From Microbispora sp. NBC_01189 (GTDB lineage Bacteria; Actinomycetota; Actinomycetes; Streptosporangiales; Streptosporangiaceae), in NCBI RefSeq assembly GCF_036010665.1, contig NZ_CP108581.1, positions 5,451,501 through 5,515,500 on the forward strand: a stretch of DNA of 64,000 nt. Reading direction: 5' to 3'. Both the position numbers and the translations under genes were made by a program. Every line of letters starts with the position of its first letter. Within the stretch, counting starts at the first letter, position 1. The notes below the pieces were generated by a model. It made no database searches, was not told the origin of the DNA, and saw only the letters and a program-made list of their open reading frames with translations. Below are positions 8,610-16,216 of the stretch, in pieces.

Positions 8610-8982
8610 AACAGATCTCTCGGGAGTCCCAGGCAGACACCGTAGTGCAGATCACAGCCTCGGCGGGGTCCGCGCACCGGCGGACAGGTCGCGCTCACGA
8701 GTTCCGAGATCACGATATGTCTCCGCCGATCGGTTGGAAACGGGCGTGCTGTTGGGCCGCTCCGGCCCGACGTCTGCACATCATCGCCCGCCACGCCCAC
8801 GCTTCGGGAGAGTTCCGGGGAATCCGGGCCGCCGGCCGGAGGGCGCTCCCATGCATTCCGGGCTGCACGGGAGCGCTCTTCGGCCGGCGGACCGCGATCG
8901 GCGACAGCAAGATCTAACGACGGAGTTAGGTTTTCGGAGGGCGCGCCGCCGTCCGTCCGTCTTCCCGGCTCCGGGCCGGGGC
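8610..8982. other. Intergenic region with giant hairpin
   Basis: A 373-bp gap between the helicase-associated gene start and the 3' end of the ATPase gene. No supported gene. It holds the 27-bp-arm inverted repeat at 8829-8890, and a small CTAAC/GTTAG repeat at 8914-8929. Confidence 0.6.
8829..8890. repeat. Giant near-perfect inverted repeat (27-bp arms, 8-bp loop)
   Basis: The arm at 8829-8855 pairs with 8864-8890 over 27 bp with three non-Watson-Crick positions, two of which would be G-U pairs in the plus-strand RNA. The inner part pairs GCGCTCCC with GGGAGCGC around loop TTCCGGGC. It lies 93 bp beyond the stop of the minus-strand ATPase gene. It could be a strong terminator, a REP-like palindrome or a stable structured RNA. 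No T-tract follows on either strand, as is common for actinobacterial hairpins. Confidence 0.7.
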
Positions 8983-9522
8983 TCAGGCCGCGAGCACGGC
9001 CCATACCGCCTTGCCCTGCGGGACGAGGGGGCACCAGCCCCAGCACGCGCTCAGCGACTCCACGATGTGCAGCCCCAACCCGCCCGGCTCGAAGGGGGAG
9101 GGGTCCCTCAGCACCGGCGCGCTCGACCCCGGGTCGGTGATCGCGCACGCCACGTGCGCTCCCCGGCGGATCAGCGACAACCGGATGACCTCCCTCGGGC
9201 GTTCCCCGGTGAGCGTCATGCCGTGCCGCAGCGCGTTGGTGGCCAGTTCGGAGACGACCAGTTCCATCCCGTCGAGCAGGTCGGTCATCCGCCAGCCCGA
9301 GAGCGTCCCGGCGGCGAAGCTGCGTGCCGAGTGCACCGACTCCGCGCGGGGCGGGAGGACGAATGTGGCGCTGGCGCTCGCCGCACCGGGCTGGAGGAGG
9401 CCGCGAGCGGGCTCCGGCCACCAGCCGATGGGCGGCCACCAGTCGAGCGCCGACCAGTGAATCTGGCCACGAGTCAGGTTCGTGGACTGCACGAGATCAT
9501 GATGGAGGACACTCCTGTGCAT
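8983..9522 (-). CDS. ATP-binding protein, RsbW-like HATPase (anti-sigma type)
   Basis: A protein of about 179 residues with a GHKL ATPase fold like anti-sigma kinases RsbW/SpoIIAB. Motifs are the N-box ELVVSELATNALRHG (about residues 90-104), the DPGSSAP G1-like segment and the GGLGLHIVES G2 box. Such stand-alone ATPases are abundant in Streptomyces and Streptosporangiales and often lie beside an XRE regulator and a DUF397 protein, as here. The start is uncertain: ATG at 9522 (MHRSVLHH) was chosen, but no good ribosome site is present. This start lies inside the TGCA repeat region shared with the divergent regulator, so the pair may be co-regulated. Confidence 0.8.
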   Translation of the reverse strand: MHRSVLHHDLVQSTNLTRGQIHWSALDWWPPIGWWPEPARGLLQPGAASASATFVLPPRAESVHSARSFAAGTLSGWRMTDLLDGMELVVSELATNALRHGMTLTGERPREVIRLSLIRRGAHVACAITDPGSSAPVLRDPSPFEPGGLGLHIVESLSACWGWCPLVPQGKAVWAVLAA

Positions 9523-9545
9523 GTGCAAGAGCGAATGCACGTGCA
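9518..9545. promoter_or_regulatory. Putative operator: paired TGCA-type palindromes between divergent ATPase and XRE genes
   Basis: TGCACGTGCA (9536-9545) is a perfect 10-bp palindrome, and TGCATGTGCA (9518-9527) is a one-mismatch copy 18 bp away. The two sit in a larger direct repeat: a 15-bp block at 9519-9533 recurs at 9537-9551 with two changes. Placement between the divergent genes and symmetry suit a dimeric XRE regulator acting on both promoters. That the neighbouring XRE protein is the ligand is inference. Confidence 0.5.
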
Positions 9546-9646
9546 AGCGCGTTGTGCAGGCGCTACCGTTACCCCCGACACCACTGGGACGAAGGGGGCG
9601 ATCTTTGACAGACTGTGAACCAGTCCACAAAGCGGAGGAATAGCAC

Positions 9647-10513
9647 GTGTCCATAGATCCGCCCGGATCCGGTTCCACCGTTCGGCGAATCATGCTCGGC
9701 GCGAGCCTTCGACGCCTGCGCGAGGAACGCGGACTGACCCGTGAGGTCGCCGGCTTCCACATCCGTGCCTCGGAGTCGAAGATCAGCCGGATGGAGCTCG
9801 GCCGGGTCGGGTTCAAGACACGTGACGTCGAAGACCTGCTCACGCTGTACGGCGTCCACGACGACGACGAACGGCGTGGCCTGCTGGAGATGGTCCGCGA
9901 GGCGAACACGCCCGGGTGGTGGCACAAGTACGGCGAGGTGCTGCCGAACTGGTTCGTCACCTACGTCGGCCTGGAGGAGGCCTCCAGCGTGATCCGCACC
10001 TACGAGGTGCAGTTCGTGCCCGGCCTGCTGCAGACGGCGAAGTACGCCCGCTCGGTGATCCGGCTCGGTCATCCGGACGCGACGGAGGCCACGCTCGATC
10101 AACGCGTCAACCTGCGGCTCCAGCGGCAGGAGAGGCTCACGCGCAAGGACGGCCCCCGGCTGTGGGCCGTCATCGACGAGGCCGCGCTCAGGCGGCCCAT
10201 CGGAGGGAGTGCGACGATGCGGGAACAGCTCCAGCACCTGCTGGAGGTGTCGACGCTGCCCAACATCACCCTGCAGGTGATGCCCCTTCGCTTCGGGATG
10301 CACGCGGCCGAGGGGGGCGCGTTCACCATCCTCCGCTTCCCGGACTCCGATCTTTCGGACGTGGTCTACGTCGAGCAGCTCTGGGGTGCGCTCTATCTGG
10401 ACAAACGTGAGGACATCGATCCCTACCTCACGGCCATGGAGCAGCTGTGCGTGGAGAGCACCACGCCCGGCGGCACCGCCGAGATCCTCGGCGATCTTCT
10501 CAGAGAGACATGA
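9647..10513 (+). CDS. XRE-family regulator with DUF5753 (Scr1/WhiJ-like)
   Basis: A 288-residue regulator. Residues about 15-75 form an XRE helix-turn-helix (LGASLRRLREERGLTREVAGFHIRASESKISRMELG, split by a turn). The remainder is the DUF5753 domain with FVPGLLQTAKYARSVI and a C-terminal LPNITLQVMP. This architecture is the Scr1/WhiJ-type regulator paired with DUF397 proteins across Streptomyces and relatives. GTG is preceded by GGAGGAA at 9634-9640 with ideal spacing. The stop abuts the DUF397 start (TGAATG), so the two are co-translated. Role is inferred: autoregulation, possibly control of development or antibiotic production. Confidence 0.9.
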   Translation: MSIDPPGSGSTVRRIMLGASLRRLREERGLTREVAGFHIRASESKISRMELGRVGFKTRDVEDLLTLYGVHDDDERRGLLEMVREANTPGWWHKYGEVLPNWFVTYVGLEEASSVIRTYEVQFVPGLLQTAKYARSVIRLGHPDATEATLDQRVNLRLQRQERLTRKDGPRLWAVIDEAALRRPIGGSATMREQLQHLLEVSTLPNITLQVMPLRFGMHAAEGGAFTILRFPDSDLSDVVYVEQLWGALYLDKREDIDPYLTAMEQLCVESTTPGGTAEILGDLLRET

Positions 10514-10747
10514 ATGCAGACATATAACGGGATGCCCGCAACCGACCTCTCCGGGGTCACCTGGCGGAAGAGCGCCCACAGCAACTCGACCGGCAACTGC
10601 GTGGAACTGGCCGAGCTTTCCGACGGCAGTGTGGCCGTGCGGAACTCGCGCTATCCCGAGGGGCCGGCCCTCATCTACACGCGGGACGAGATCCGGGCCC
10701 TGGTGCTCGGGGTCAAGGACGGCGAGTTCGACGGCCTCCTGGTGTAA
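10514..10747 (+). CDS. DUF397 domain protein
   Basis: A 77-residue protein that is essentially one DUF397 domain: WRKSAHSNSTGNCVELAEL, then VAVRNSRYPEGPALIYTRDEI and a C-terminal VKDGEFDGLLV. It begins on the base after the regulator stop codon. DUF397 proteins are small acidic partners of DUF5753 XRE regulators, proposed to form an antitoxin/toxin-like or regulator/anti-regulator pair. The biochemical role is not settled. Confidence 0.92.
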   Translation: MQTYNGMPATDLSGVTWRKSAHSNSTGNCVELAELSDGSVAVRNSRYPEGPALIYTRDEIRALVLGVKDGEFDGLLV

Positions 10748-10849
10748 CCCTCTGTTCACTCGCTTCTCGCGGGCGTAACACCACAAGGCGGGCGCCGTAA
10801 CAAGGATCCGGCACATTGGACCCCCAAGAGAATCGCAAGGGGGGACCTC

Positions 10850-11125
10850 GTGCTGGAGCAGATGACTCTTTATCCGGTGGCCGACGACGTGCTCTTCGCA
10901 CCCGGCGGCCGCGTGATTGTCCGCACCTACGGCGTCGCCTCCCCGGCCGACCCGCAGGACGGGCGGCCCAGGGCGGTCGCGTACCGGACGTGGGTCACCG
11001 GGGTGCGGGAGCAGCCCAGATACTGGCGGTGGGGGCACTTCGAGGACGCCCGCCACGGCCACCGCAAGGTCCTGGAGTGGCTGACCGGCCGAGGGCCGCA
11101 GCCTCAGCCGGTCGCCCAGAACTGA
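10850..11125 (+). CDS. Conserved hypothetical protein, 91 residues
   Basis: A small soluble protein with no recognised domain. It contains VRTYGVASPADPQDGRPRAVAYRTWVTG and an aromatic/basic stretch RYWRWGHFEDARHGHRKVLEWL, followed by a Gly/Pro/Gln tail. The GTG start has a purine-rich AAGGGGGG 6 nt upstream. It follows DUF397 by about 100 bp and could be a third member of that module, but the GTAACA-rich gap suggests a separate transcript. Function is unknown. Confidence 0.65.
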   Translation: MLEQMTLYPVADDVLFAPGGRVIVRTYGVASPADPQDGRPRAVAYRTWVTGVREQPRYWRWGHFEDARHGHRKVLEWLTGRGPQPQPVAQN

Positions 11126-11128
11126 CGC

Positions 11129-11152
11129 AGGAGCCGGCTCGGAGCCGGCTCC
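11129..11152. terminator. Hairpin between convergent hypothetical and phosphatase genes
   Basis: Two adjacent GAGCCGGCTC palindromes form a nearly symmetrical 23-24-bp inverted repeat just after the 10850-11125 gene. Position between convergent genes suggests a bidirectional terminator; there is no T-tract. Confidence 0.5.
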
Positions 11153-11191
11153 GGGCCTGGCTTGTGCGCACGGTTGGGCGCACGGCATGGC

Positions 11192-11773
11192 TTATGCGGG
11201 GGCGTTCCAGCGGAGCAGGACGGGTTCGTCGCCGTGCTCGTGGCCCAGCACCGAGTACGTCCCGGTGTCGAGGCGGAGGTACCCGCCGTAAGCGGGCGGC
11301 AGGCCGAGCCAGCGGGCCGCGAGCACGCGCAAGATGTGCGCGTGCGCGACGACCAGCACGTCGCCGTCCGTGGAGCGGATCCGGGCCAGGACCTTGTCCG
11401 CCCGCTCCCCGACGCGCTCGACGGTCTCGCCCGGGTGGGCCTCGTCGCCCGGGACGACGCCGTCCCGCCAGACGTACCAGCCGGGGTGCGAGTCGCGGAT
11501 GTCCGCGGTGGTCACGCCCTCGTAGCCGCCGTAGTCCCACTCCCACAGGTCCGGGTCGACCTCGTACGACCCGGCGCCGGCCAACTCGGCCGTACGCCGG
11601 GCCCGGCGGGCGGGGCTGACGAGGACCTGGGCGAACGACCGGCCCGCCACCAGGCGGGACAGGGCGCGCGCCTGCTCCTCGCCGTGCGGGGTGAGCGGGA
11701 CGTCGGTGCGGCCCGTGTGCCGCCCGGCCTTGCTCCACTCGGTCTCGCCGTGTCTCAGCAGGATGACGTTCAC
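11192..11773 (-). CDS. Histidine phosphatase family protein (phosphoglycerate mutase-like)
   Basis: A 193-residue branch-1 histidine phosphatase. The catalytic RHGETEW motif is at residues 7-13, the second arginine is in LVSPARRARRTAEL, the acidic proton donor lies in WEWDYGGYEG, and the second catalytic histidine in VVAHAHILRVLAARW. The length and the SerB/CobC-like organisation suggest a small-molecule phosphatase and not glycolytic mutase. The GTG start has GAGG four nt upstream; earlier in-frame residues lack homology. Substrate is not predictable. Confidence 0.88.
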   Translation of the reverse strand: MNVILLRHGETEWSKAGRHTGRTDVPLTPHGEEQARALSRLVAGRSFAQVLVSPARRARRTAELAGAGSYEVDPDLWEWDYGGYEGVTTADIRDSHPGWYVWRDGVVPGDEAHPGETVERVGERADKVLARIRSTDGDVLVVAHAHILRVLAARWLGLPPAYGGYLRLDTGTYSVLGHEHGDEPVLLRWNAPA

Positions 11774-12018
11774 AGCACCTCGATTCTTCGCAGACCCACT
11801 CTTGCCCACGCGGCGCGCTCCAACCGCGCCGCCCCCGCCGGAAAGCGCGGCGTCGGGGACCGGAGCCGACGTCCGGCGGAGGCGGTGCACGTGCATACGA
11901 CCTTCCCGCCGGCGTCCGCCCGCGCGTGAACGTTTCACGGAAAACGGACAGACATAGTCGAGCGCATCCAAACAAGTCAAGGATGGTGACGGCGCCCGCG
12001 CTCTGCCAGGATTGCGCC

Positions 12019-12588
12019 GTGTCCACCGGCCGGCCGTCCCTGCGCGCGTTCCGCGCCGCGGTGTTCGCGGCCGCGTGCGTGCTGGTCTCGGCCGCGCTGC
12101 ACATGCTGGCCGGAGGGGCTCCCGTGCGTGCGGGCGCCCTCGTCGCCGCGCTGGCGCTGACCTGGCTGGGCGCGTTCCTGCTCGCGGCTCGCCGGCGCGG
12201 CATGGACGTCCTGCTGGGCGCGTGCTTCGCCGCGCAGTACGGCCTGCACCACCTGTTCACCCTCGGCGCCGCGCACGAGCCGGCGACCATGTGGACGGGG
12301 GAGCACGGCACCGGGCTGGGCATGCTGCTGATCCACGCCGCGGCGGCGGTCCTGTCCGCCTGGGCCCTGGAACGCGGCGAGTCGGCGCTGGCCGTGATCG
12401 TGCATCTGGCCGTCGCGCCCGTGCGGCAGCTGTGGGCGATGGCCGTCGTCCTCGCGGGCCCGCCGACCGGCGCCGCCCCGCTTCCCCCGGGCGTCCGCGG
12501 ACGGTTCTCCCTTCCGCTCCCGCGCCGGGCCGACTTCGCCGTGGTGGTCGCCCGGCGGGGTCCGCCTCCGGTCGTCTCCGTTCTCTGA
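12019..12588 (+). CDS. Integral membrane protein of unknown function
   Basis: About 189 residues with four probable transmembrane helices (about 10-28, 36-53, 60-75 and 90-115) and a basic, Pro-rich C-terminal tail. The short loops hold several His and Met residues (LHHLF, MWTGEHGTG), which could bind metal. It sits 340 bp upstream of the PepSY protein gene in the same direction. The GTG start follows CAGGAT (12007-12012) with a 6-nt gap, suggesting a leaderless start; an upstream ATG at 11983 is the alternative. No named family was recognised. Confidence 0.65.
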   Translation: MSTGRPSLRAFRAAVFAAACVLVSAALHMLAGGAPVRAGALVAALALTWLGAFLLAARRRGMDVLLGACFAAQYGLHHLFTLGAAHEPATMWTGEHGTGLGMLLIHAAAAVLSAWALERGESALAVIVHLAVAPVRQLWAMAVVLAGPPTGAAPLPPGVRGRFSLPLPRRADFAVVVARRGPPPVVSVL

Positions 12589-12930
12589 TCCGGGCTCGCC
12601 CCTCCGGGGGCGGCGGCCGCCGACCTGCCGCACGCCCGTTCCCAGCCGCCCTGGACCGCGCACCGCGCGGTCGCGGCTCGTGTCCGGCACCGCACGCCCC
12701 GCCGTGAGTGGCCCGGGTGACGTCTCGCCGTACAGGCCCCCTTGCGGCATTCCTTCCGGGATGCGCGCAGGGCCGGAGCCGTCGGCCGGGGCTCCGCTCC
12801 GGCCTCCTCCGCCGTGCGACGCGTCCACCTGTGCCCCCTCGTGACGGGCGGCGGTCGCCGGACACTCCCCTCATGCCCTGGTGAGGCGTGCCCGCGGGCA
12901 CGCGCTCACGGCCGAACGGAGAGACCCCCC
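12589..12930. other. Intergenic region with terminator-like hairpin and leader palindrome
   Basis: A 342-bp gap without a supported gene. A compact hairpin (CGCCCC TCCG GGGGCG, 12597-12612) immediately follows the upstream membrane-protein gene. The palindrome at 12886-12903 lies in the leader of the PepSY gene. Confidence 0.55.
12881..12909. promoter_or_regulatory. Extended palindrome in the PepSY gene leader
   Basis: The 18-bp perfect palindrome GCGTGCCCGCGGGCACGC (12886-12903) is flanked by GTGAG on the left and CTCAC on the right. Together they make a 29-bp structure with one unpaired base, ending 21 bp before the ATG and just upstream of the GGAGAG ribosome site. It could be a metal-regulator operator or an RNA hairpin limiting translation. 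No regulator gene is adjacent. Confidence 0.5.
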
Positions 12931-14337
12931 ATGACCTCGACCACCGACGTCCATTCCGTCGCCGACCCCCCGCGGCCTCCCCGCCGCAGGCGCGCGAACT
13001 GGGCGGCCCTGCGCCCGCTCGTGGTCCGCCTGCACTTCTACGCCGGGATCCTCATCGCCCCCTTCCTGCTCGTCGCGGCGGCCACCGGCCTGCTGTACGC
13101 CGCCTCCTTCCAGATCGAGAACGTCGTCTACCGGCACGAGCTGACCGCGCCGGTGAGCCAGACGGCCGTCCCCCTGAGCGAGCAGGTCGCCGCGGCCCGC
13201 CGGGCGCTGCCCGAAGGGAGGGTCGCCGCGGTGCGCCCCGCCGCCGAGCCCGGCCTGACCACGCGCGTGCTGTTCGACGTGCCGGACCTGCCGGAGAGCA
13301 CCCAGATGGCGGTCTTCGTTGACCCCGGGACGGGCCAGGTGCGCGGCACGCTGGAGAGCTACGGGAGCTCCGGCGCGCTCCCCGTGCGTGCCTGGATCTC
13401 CGACCTGCACCGCCGCCTGCACCTCGGCGAGCCGGGCCGGATCTACAGCGAGCTGGCCGCGAGCTGGCTGTGGGTGGTCGCCCTCGGCGGGCTGTCGCTG
13501 TGGCTGAGCAGGCGCCGCCGCGTCGGCCGTGGCCTGCGCGGCCTGTTCACTCCCGACCGCGCCGCGACCGGGTCGCGCCGCACGCTGTCCTGGCACGGTT
13601 CGGTGGGCCTGTGGGCCCTGCTGGGCGTGCTGTTCCTGTCCGCCACCGGGCTGACCTGGTCGAAGTACGCCGGAGAGAACATCGACGAGCTGCGCACGAG
13701 GTTCGGCTGGGCCACCCCGTCGATCAACACCGATCTCGGTGAGCACGCCGGGCACTCGGGGCACGCCGGGCACTCCGCCGGCGGCGGTCAGGCCGGTGGC
13801 ACCCCGGAGGTGGACATCGACCAGATCACGCGGGCGGCGGCCTCCTGGCGGCTGTCCGGCCCGCTGGAGGTCGTCCTGCCGAGCGAGCCCGGGTCGGCGT
13901 ACGTGGTCAAGGAGATCCGCAAGACCTTCCCCACGCGCCTGGACCAGGTCGCGTTCGACCCGGCGACCGGGCGGGTCGTCGGCGAGCTGCGGTTCGCCGA
14001 TTATCCGCTGGCCGCCAAGCTCACCCGGTGGGGGATCGACGCGCACATGGGGCTGCTGTTCGGCCTGGCCAACCAGATCGTCCTGGCCGCGATCGCCGCC
14101 GGGCTCATCACGCTGATCGCGCTGGGCTACCGCATGTGGTGGCGGCGCCGCCCGACCCGCGGCTTCGGCCGGCCCTACCCCCGGGGCGGCTGGCGGGGCC
14201 TGCACTGGGGGCTCCTGGCGCCACTGGCCCTGCTCACCGCCGTGATCGGCTACTACCTGCCCCTGATGGGCATCTCCCTGGCCGCGTTCCTGGTGATCGA
14301 CGTCCTGCTCGGGCTCCGCGCCAAAGCGTCGCGCTGA
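12931..14337 (+). CDS. PepSY-associated transmembrane protein with His-rich loop
   Basis: A 468-residue membrane protein of the PepSY_TM family. Four to five hydrophobic helices are visible, near residues 32-55, 165-185, 218-238, 372-392 and 420-455. The first helix carries the family signature RLHFYAGILIAPF, and LSWHGSVGLWALLGVLFLSATGL is another hallmark. A PepSY-like domain lies between helices, ending QVAFDPATGRVVGELRFADY. Residues about 270-286 contain repeated His-Ala-Gly-His units, a probable metal-binding loop. Relatives act in iron or copper reduction and uptake; here the function is inferred. The ATG has an ACGGAGAG site. Confidence 0.87.
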   Translation: MTSTTDVHSVADPPRPPRRRRANWAALRPLVVRLHFYAGILIAPFLLVAAATGLLYAASFQIENVVYRHELTAPVSQTAVPLSEQVAAARRALPEGRVAAVRPAAEPGLTTRVLFDVPDLPESTQMAVFVDPGTGQVRGTLESYGSSGALPVRAWISDLHRRLHLGEPGRIYSELAASWLWVVALGGLSLWLSRRRRVGRGLRGLFTPDRAATGSRRTLSWHGSVGLWALLGVLFLSATGLTWSKYAGENIDELRTRFGWATPSINTDLGEHAGHSGHAGHSAGGGQAGGTPEVDIDQITRAAASWRLSGPLEVVLPSEPGSAYVVKEIRKTFPTRLDQVAFDPATGRVVGELRFADYPLAAKLTRWGIDAHMGLLFGLANQIVLAAIAAGLITLIALGYRMWWRRRPTRGFGRPYPRGGWRGLHWGLLAPLALLTAVIGYYLPLMGISLAAFLVIDVLLGLRAKASR

Positions 14338-14374
14338 CGCCCTGAGCCGTCGTACAGGGTCACACGGAGTCGCA

Positions 14375-14407
14375 CCGGGCCGGTCCACCTGACGGAGGCC
14401 GGCCCGG
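14375..14407. terminator. Bidirectional hairpin terminator
   Basis: CCGGGCCGG (14375-14383) pairs perfectly with CCGGCCCGG (14399-14407) around a 15-nt loop. It lies between the convergent PepSY and acyltransferase genes, a position expected for a shared terminator. Confidence 0.6.
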
Positions 14408-14446
14408 GCGACGCCACGCCTCGCCACGGCCCGCGTCCGCCGGGGG

Positions 14447-15781
14447 TCATCGACGCGGCGGAGCGGCGGCCGCGGGCCGGCTGACCAGGAACAGGCCCCC
14501 GAGCAGGGCGACGGACGCGATCACCGGCGCCGGCCCCGGCGCGAAGCCGGTCACCGTGAGGGTGAGCAGCGCGCCGCCGACGAGCGGCACGGCGACCGCC
14601 ACGTGCCGGCCGGTGGCGGTCCCCTTCGGCTCCTCCCACCGGCCGAACAGGGCGGTGAGCCCGAGCAGGACCGGCACGAGGGCGGCCGGCCACAGCGGGT
14701 CCCGGCTCCACCAGGCCGCCGAGCCGGGGAGGGGAGAGCCCAGCCCGAAGCCGACGACCGCGACCCCGGCGACGGTGACGAGCGCGGTCATGTGCCACAG
14801 GTAGACGGTCATCATGCGCGGCGCGAGCACGGTGAGCACCGCCTCGGCGCGGGGCCGGCGGGCCAGCGCGTTCAGGGCGGGACGCAGCAGCATCGCCAGG
14901 CCGAGCTGGCCCGCGAAGAGCGCGAGCAGGCACGCGCTCGGCGGGGCCATGTTCGAGACCGCGCCGGGCATCCCGATCATGCTGGCGGGGTACGGCCCGG
15001 CCGCCACGAGGGCCGCCACCATCGCGAACCCCGCCCCCGCGAGCGCCGCCGCGCGGCGTCCCCGCAGCCACTCCAGGCCGCCGTCGGCGTAGCGGAACCC
15101 GACCTGGTGGACGGCCAGCCACACGAACGCGACGTTGAGATAGCCGGCGGCCTCCAGCCCCGAGAAGCGGACCACGTCGGTCAGCACCGCGCCGCCCGCC
15201 AGAACCGGCAGGGCGATCCCGGCCCGTACGCGCAGCAGACGGGGCGTGGCCACCACCGCTAGCAGGTATACGGCGAGGAACCACAGCAACTGGCCGACGG
15301 TCCGCGCGGCCACCTCGACCGGCTGCGGCGGCACGCCGAGCGCGGTCAGGAGGTGGGGGAGCGGCAGCCAGACGGCCGCGAGCGGCGCCACCGGCCACGC
15401 GAGGCGGCGCACCCGCCGCGCCGTCCACTCCCGGGCCGTTCGCCTCTCCGCGCTCGACCGCCGCGTCGTCCACTCCCGGGCGGCCCGGCCGGTCCCGCCC
15501 GCGTCCGCCGGTCCGGCGCGGCGTCCCGCGGACCGGAAGCTGATCGCGTTGGCCGCGCCCCCGGCGAAGAAGACCAGCGGCATCACCTGGGAGATCCAGG
15601 TGATGAACGGCACCGCCGCCAGGGCGTTTCCCGTGGTCAGCCGGCCTCCGGCGTAGGACAGGACCGGCATCGCCCAGTGCTGGACGACCACGAGGACCAT
15701 CCCGAAGACGCGCAGGACGTCGATGAAGCGGTCCCTGGGCCCGGGAGCGGCGGGGGCCCGCACGGGGGCGGGCGGGAACAT
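14447..15781 (-). CDS. Acyltransferase family 3 membrane protein
   Basis: About 444 residues with roughly ten transmembrane helices and the acyltransferase-3 (OafA/NodX) N-terminal motif RDRFIDVLRVFGMVLVVVQHW, whose His is expected to be catalytic. Segments WISQVMPLVFFAGGAAN and the later TVYLWHMTALV match the family. These enzymes transfer acyl groups to sugars, lipids or secondary metabolites at the membrane; acceptor unknown. A charged Arg/Thr-rich loop after helix 2 (residues 80-120) is an expansion. Two starts are possible (ATG 15781, TTG 15793); neither has a clear ribosome site. Confidence 0.82.
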   Translation of the reverse strand: MFPPAPVRAPAAPGPRDRFIDVLRVFGMVLVVVQHWAMPVLSYAGGRLTTGNALAAVPFITWISQVMPLVFFAGGAANAISFRSAGRRAGPADAGGTGRAAREWTTRRSSAERRTAREWTARRVRRLAWPVAPLAAVWLPLPHLLTALGVPPQPVEVAARTVGQLLWFLAVYLLAVVATPRLLRVRAGIALPVLAGGAVLTDVVRFSGLEAAGYLNVAFVWLAVHQVGFRYADGGLEWLRGRRAAALAGAGFAMVAALVAAGPYPASMIGMPGAVSNMAPPSACLLALFAGQLGLAMLLRPALNALARRPRAEAVLTVLAPRMMTVYLWHMTALVTVAGVAVVGFGLGSPLPGSAAWWSRDPLWPAALVPVLLGLTALFGRWEEPKGTATGRHVAVAVPLVGGALLTLTVTGFAPGPAPVIASVALLGGLFLVSRPAAAAPPRR

Positions 15782-16012
15782 GGTCAGGGACAACGGGGGC
15801 GCCGCCTTCGGTCGTCGGTCGTCGGTGTTTCCCGGCCGCTCCAGGGTCCCGCCCGGCCGCCGTCGGGCGCAGCGACGGAGCCACTACTCCCGATCATGGG
15901 TGAGCCCCCACCGCTGGGGTGGGGCTGGCCCTACCACCGCGGCGTACGGGAGGGCGTACGGGAGGACGGCCGGGCCCCGGCGGCAGGGGGAGGATGATGG
16001 CGCGGCGGGGGA
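15782..16012. other. Intergenic region upstream of the cobalamin riboswitch
   Basis: No gene is supported. A near-perfect hairpin with arms AGCCCC and GGGGCT lies around 15903-15926. A tandem CGTACGGGAGG repeat lies at about 15943-15966. The promoter for the cobalamin operon must lie here, but no clear hexamer pair stands out. Confidence 0.4.
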
Positions 16013-16125
16013 GTTGGTACCGTTGCGTCCGACGCGCGCAGCGCAGCGAAGTCCGGTGAGAACCCGGCGCTGTCCCGCAACTGTGGTTCCCCTCCCCGGG
16101 GACGAGCCAGGTCGCCTGCGTTGTG
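16013..16125 (+). ncRNA. Cobalamin (adenosylcobalamin) riboswitch
   Basis: The conserved core is readable: AAGTCCGGTGAGAACCCGGC at 16049-16068, the CTGTCCCGCAACTGTG stretch, then a short variable stem and the B12-box-like GAGCCAGGTCGCCTGC ending near 16119. These match the cobalamin riboswitch core and B12 box. It lies about 95 nt upstream of the btuF-like gene in the same direction. It probably represses the four-gene uptake and salvage operon when cobalamin is abundant, acting through the downstream region around the GGAGG site. The 5' boundary is approximate. Confidence 0.93.
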
Positions 16126-16216
16126 CGCCGACGCCATCAACCCTCGTGGAAAAGGGTGATCCGTCATATCCCGCGGGTCTCTCGATTTCCCGGCTTCCCC
16201 CCCTTGGAGGACCCTC

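Noticed and set aside
9605..9632. TTGACA at 9605-9610 as the -35 of the XRE gene promoter
   Set aside because: No acceptable -10 lies 16-19 bp downstream and the ribosome site would begin at 9634, leaving no room for a leader.
9647..10747. Classical toxin-antitoxin system
   Set aside because: The XRE/DUF397 pair is sometimes called TA-like, but no toxic activity can be inferred from the DUF397 sequence; kept as a regulator pair.
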